Assembly: GCF_000721105.1 (NCBI RefSeq) | Contig: NZ_JOEV01000002.1 | Span: forward strand, 620,001-684,000 | Direction: 5' to 3' | Origin: Streptomyces cellulosae | Lineage (GTDB): Bacteria; Actinomycetota; Actinomycetes; Streptomycetales; Streptomycetaceae | Length of the DNA stretch: 64,000 nt | Shown here: in pieces, positions 62,855 through 64,000 of the stretch | Numbering within the stretch: the stretch's first letter is position 1 | How the letters are laid out: every line of letters begins with the position of its first letter | Program-made: the position numbers and the translations under genes | Notes under the pieces: model-generated | Seen by the model: only the letters and a program-made list of their open reading frames with translations | Databases searched by the model: none | Told to the model about the DNA's origin: nothing

Positions 62855-63814
62855 CTACCCCTCACGTGATCGCACTGCCGGATCCTCGTCATCCGCGCCG
62901 TGGATGGGGTCTGTCCGCACGGCCGACGCCACGCGGGCGGCCGTGTCCCGCAGCCAGATGTGCGCGGCGTCGTGGGTGTGGACGGGGTGCCACCACAGCG
63001 CCTCCCGCAGGGGGACCGTCTCGTAGGGCGGCGTCATGATCCGTACTGGTGCGGTGCCGCGCATGCGTTCGGCGAGGAGTGCCGGGACGAGGGCGATCCG
63101 GTGGGTGCCGGCGACCAGGAAGGGCAGCACCGTGAAGCTGTCGACGGAGACGCTCACCCGCGGTTCGATGCCGAGCATGCCGAGCTGGTGGACCGCCGGG
63201 GTGTCGTAGGCGCGCAGGTAGGTCACCCACGGCAGGCGCGCCAGGTCGTCGCGGGAGAGGCGGTCGCCCACCTCGGGGTTGTCCTCGGCGACGAGGAATA
63301 CCCAGCCGTCCTCGTACAGGTCGGTGACCGGGAAGTCGCTGATGATGCCGTGTGGCATGACCACGCCGTCCAGGCTGCTCAGCACGCCACCGGCCACCTC
63401 GGTGATGCGGGGCGGGATCTGGACGAAGCGCACGCGGACACCGGGCGCCTCACGGTCGAGGATCCGGGTGAGCTCGGCCCCGAAGACGGCCACCGAGTAG
63501 TCGCTGACGCCCAGGGTGAATTCGCGGGACTCCGTCGCCGGATCGAAGGCGGCCTGGCTGGTGAAGAGGCGTTCCAGCTGGTCGCAGACGGTGGAGGTGC
63601 GGTCGAGCAGTACTTGCCCGAGGGCCGTCAGTTCGTAGTGGCCTCCCACGCGGGCGAGCAGGTCGTCGTCGAAGTGCCGGCGCAGCCGGGCGAGCGCGCC
63701 GCTCATCGCGGGCTGGCTCAGACCGACGCGTCGGCCGGCCCTGGTGACGTTGCGCTCCTCCAGCAGGGCGCGCAGGGCGACGACCAGATTGAGATCAAGG
63801 CTTGCCAGGTTCAC
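62855..63814 (-). CDS. LysR-family regulator (NodD/NahR-like)
   Basis: 319 residues. The HTH is NLASLDLNLVVALRALLEER, NVTRAGRRVGLSQPAMSGAL; the C-terminal co-inducer domain has EFTLGVSDYSVAVFG, VVMPHGIISDFPV and VFLVAEDNPEV. The opening LDLNLVVALRALLEERNVTRAG is that of the NodD/NahR/DntR-type group, which responds to aromatics. GTG 63814 with GGAG seven bases upstream. It is divergent from the gene beginning at 63968, with repeats in the gap. Confidence 0.9.
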   Translation of the reverse strand: MNLASLDLNLVVALRALLEERNVTRAGRRVGLSQPAMSGALARLRRHFDDDLLARVGGHYELTALGQVLLDRTSTVCDQLERLFTSQAAFDPATESREFTLGVSDYSVAVFGAELTRILDREAPGVRVRFVQIPPRITEVAGGVLSSLDGVVMPHGIISDFPVTDLYEDGWVFLVAEDNPEVGDRLSRDDLARLPWVTYLRAYDTPAVHQLGMLGIEPRVSVSVDSFTVLPFLVAGTHRIALVPALLAERMRGTAPVRIMTPPYETVPLREALWWHPVHTHDAAHIWLRDTAARVASAVRTDPIHGADDEDPAVRSREG

Positions 63815-63845
63815 GGCGGCACTCCAGCGTGCGATGGCGTCGACA

Positions 63846-63895
63846 GATAAGTCCGACGGATGACGGTCACGATAAGTCGCACGGATGACTGTCAT
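63846..63895. repeat. Two tandem 25-bp repeats in the LysR promoter region
   Basis: 63846-63870 and 63871-63895 are adjacent copies (both start GATAAGTC and share ACGGATGAC) matching at 21 of 25 positions. They begin 32 bases upstream of the lysR start. A 25-bp period may place regulator sites on one face after about two and a half turns, or may be simple duplication. Confidence 0.6.
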
Positions 63896-63897
63896 CC

Positions 63898-63919
63898 GGA
63901 TAATCGATTTCCCTTATCC
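63898..63919. promoter_or_regulatory. LysR-type site candidate
   Basis: GGATAA-N10-TTATCC is a symmetric element between the divergent lysR gene and the gene starting at 63968. It extends the GATAA theme of the tandem repeats next to it. Confidence 0.5.
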
Positions 63920-63967
63920 CAAAGGCTGCGGCCAGATTAGTCCCATCGCAATCAGGAGGACACGTTC

Positions 63968-64000
63968 GTGAAACCCGCAGCCACGTCCGTCCCTTTCGCC
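63968..64000 (+). CDS. Start of an unidentified gene (partial)
   Basis: GTG 63968 is preceded by AGGAGGA, and the frame (MKPAATSVPFA) is open to the window end. It is divergent from the lysR gene and is the most likely target of that regulator. Eleven residues are too few to assign a family. Confidence 0.55.
   Translation, partial: MKPAATSVPFA

Overview
The window reads as a Streptomyces-type actinomycete chromosome: very high G+C, strong GC-rich third-position codon bias, many GTG starts, ATGA/GTGA stop-start overlaps, and dense IclR, TetR, LacI, MarR and LysR regulation. It is an accessory catabolic region. No rRNA, tRNA, CRISPR array, integrase or insertion sequence was seen. Both ends cut genes: 1-141 is the tail of a probable FAD-dependent aromatic hydroxylase and 63968-64000 is the start of an unidentified gene.

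Region A (1-24.8 kb) is an aromatic-compound island. A ThDP enzyme, an SDR and a VOC protein (545-3695) converge on a seven-gene minus-strand operon (11168 to 4003): Rieske oxygenase, FMN/2Fe-2S reductase, NTF2-like protein, aldehyde dehydrogenase, second NTF2-like protein, maleylacetate reductase and hydroxyquinol 1,2-dioxygenase. This is a lower pathway from hydroxyquinol to 3-oxoadipate. A TetR gene and an HbpS/GlcG gene follow, with a shared 8-8-8 operator. Next come an IclR regulator, a stand-alone phthalate-dioxygenase-type reductase coupled to a CYP199-like P450, and a coupled minus-strand operon GMC oxidoreductase-HbpS-amidohydrolase-DUF59-esterase. A second Rieske-reductase-NTF2 module (21283-24009) mirrors the first.

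Region B (24.8-39.5 kb) is sugar-related. It holds an MFS/TetR pair with paired operators, two decayed stretches (an alpha-L-rhamnosidase tail and an esterase that lost its catalytic Ser), and a LacI-controlled unit: GH78 alpha-L-rhamnosidase, a Tat-lipoprotein CUT1 ABC transporter, a GH42 beta-galactosidase and a GH5 glycosidase. Plant rhamnosides or phenolic glycosides are a reasonable guess as substrate.

Region C (39.5-64 kb) returns to aromatic and acid catabolism. It contains a TetR, an SDR and an aldehyde dehydrogenase sharing a 15-bp palindromic operator; a DHA2 exporter; an eroded ferredoxin/ferredoxin reductase/P450 set beside an IclR gene; a third HbpS-FMN dehydrogenase group with dienelactone hydrolase; a second CYP199-like P450; an IclR regulon (two FAH hydrolases, a carboxymuconolactone-decarboxylase-like protein and SDRs) carrying a repeated ACTTTC-N7-GAAAGT operator; and a MarR-flanked carotenoid/lignostilbene-type oxygenase, an MFS transporter and a LysR gene. 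CYP199-like P450s, a stilbene/isoeugenol-type oxygenase, a vanillin-type aldehyde dehydrogenase and the hydroxyquinol route together suggest growth on lignin- or plant-derived aryl acids. The exact substrates cannot be read from the sequence.
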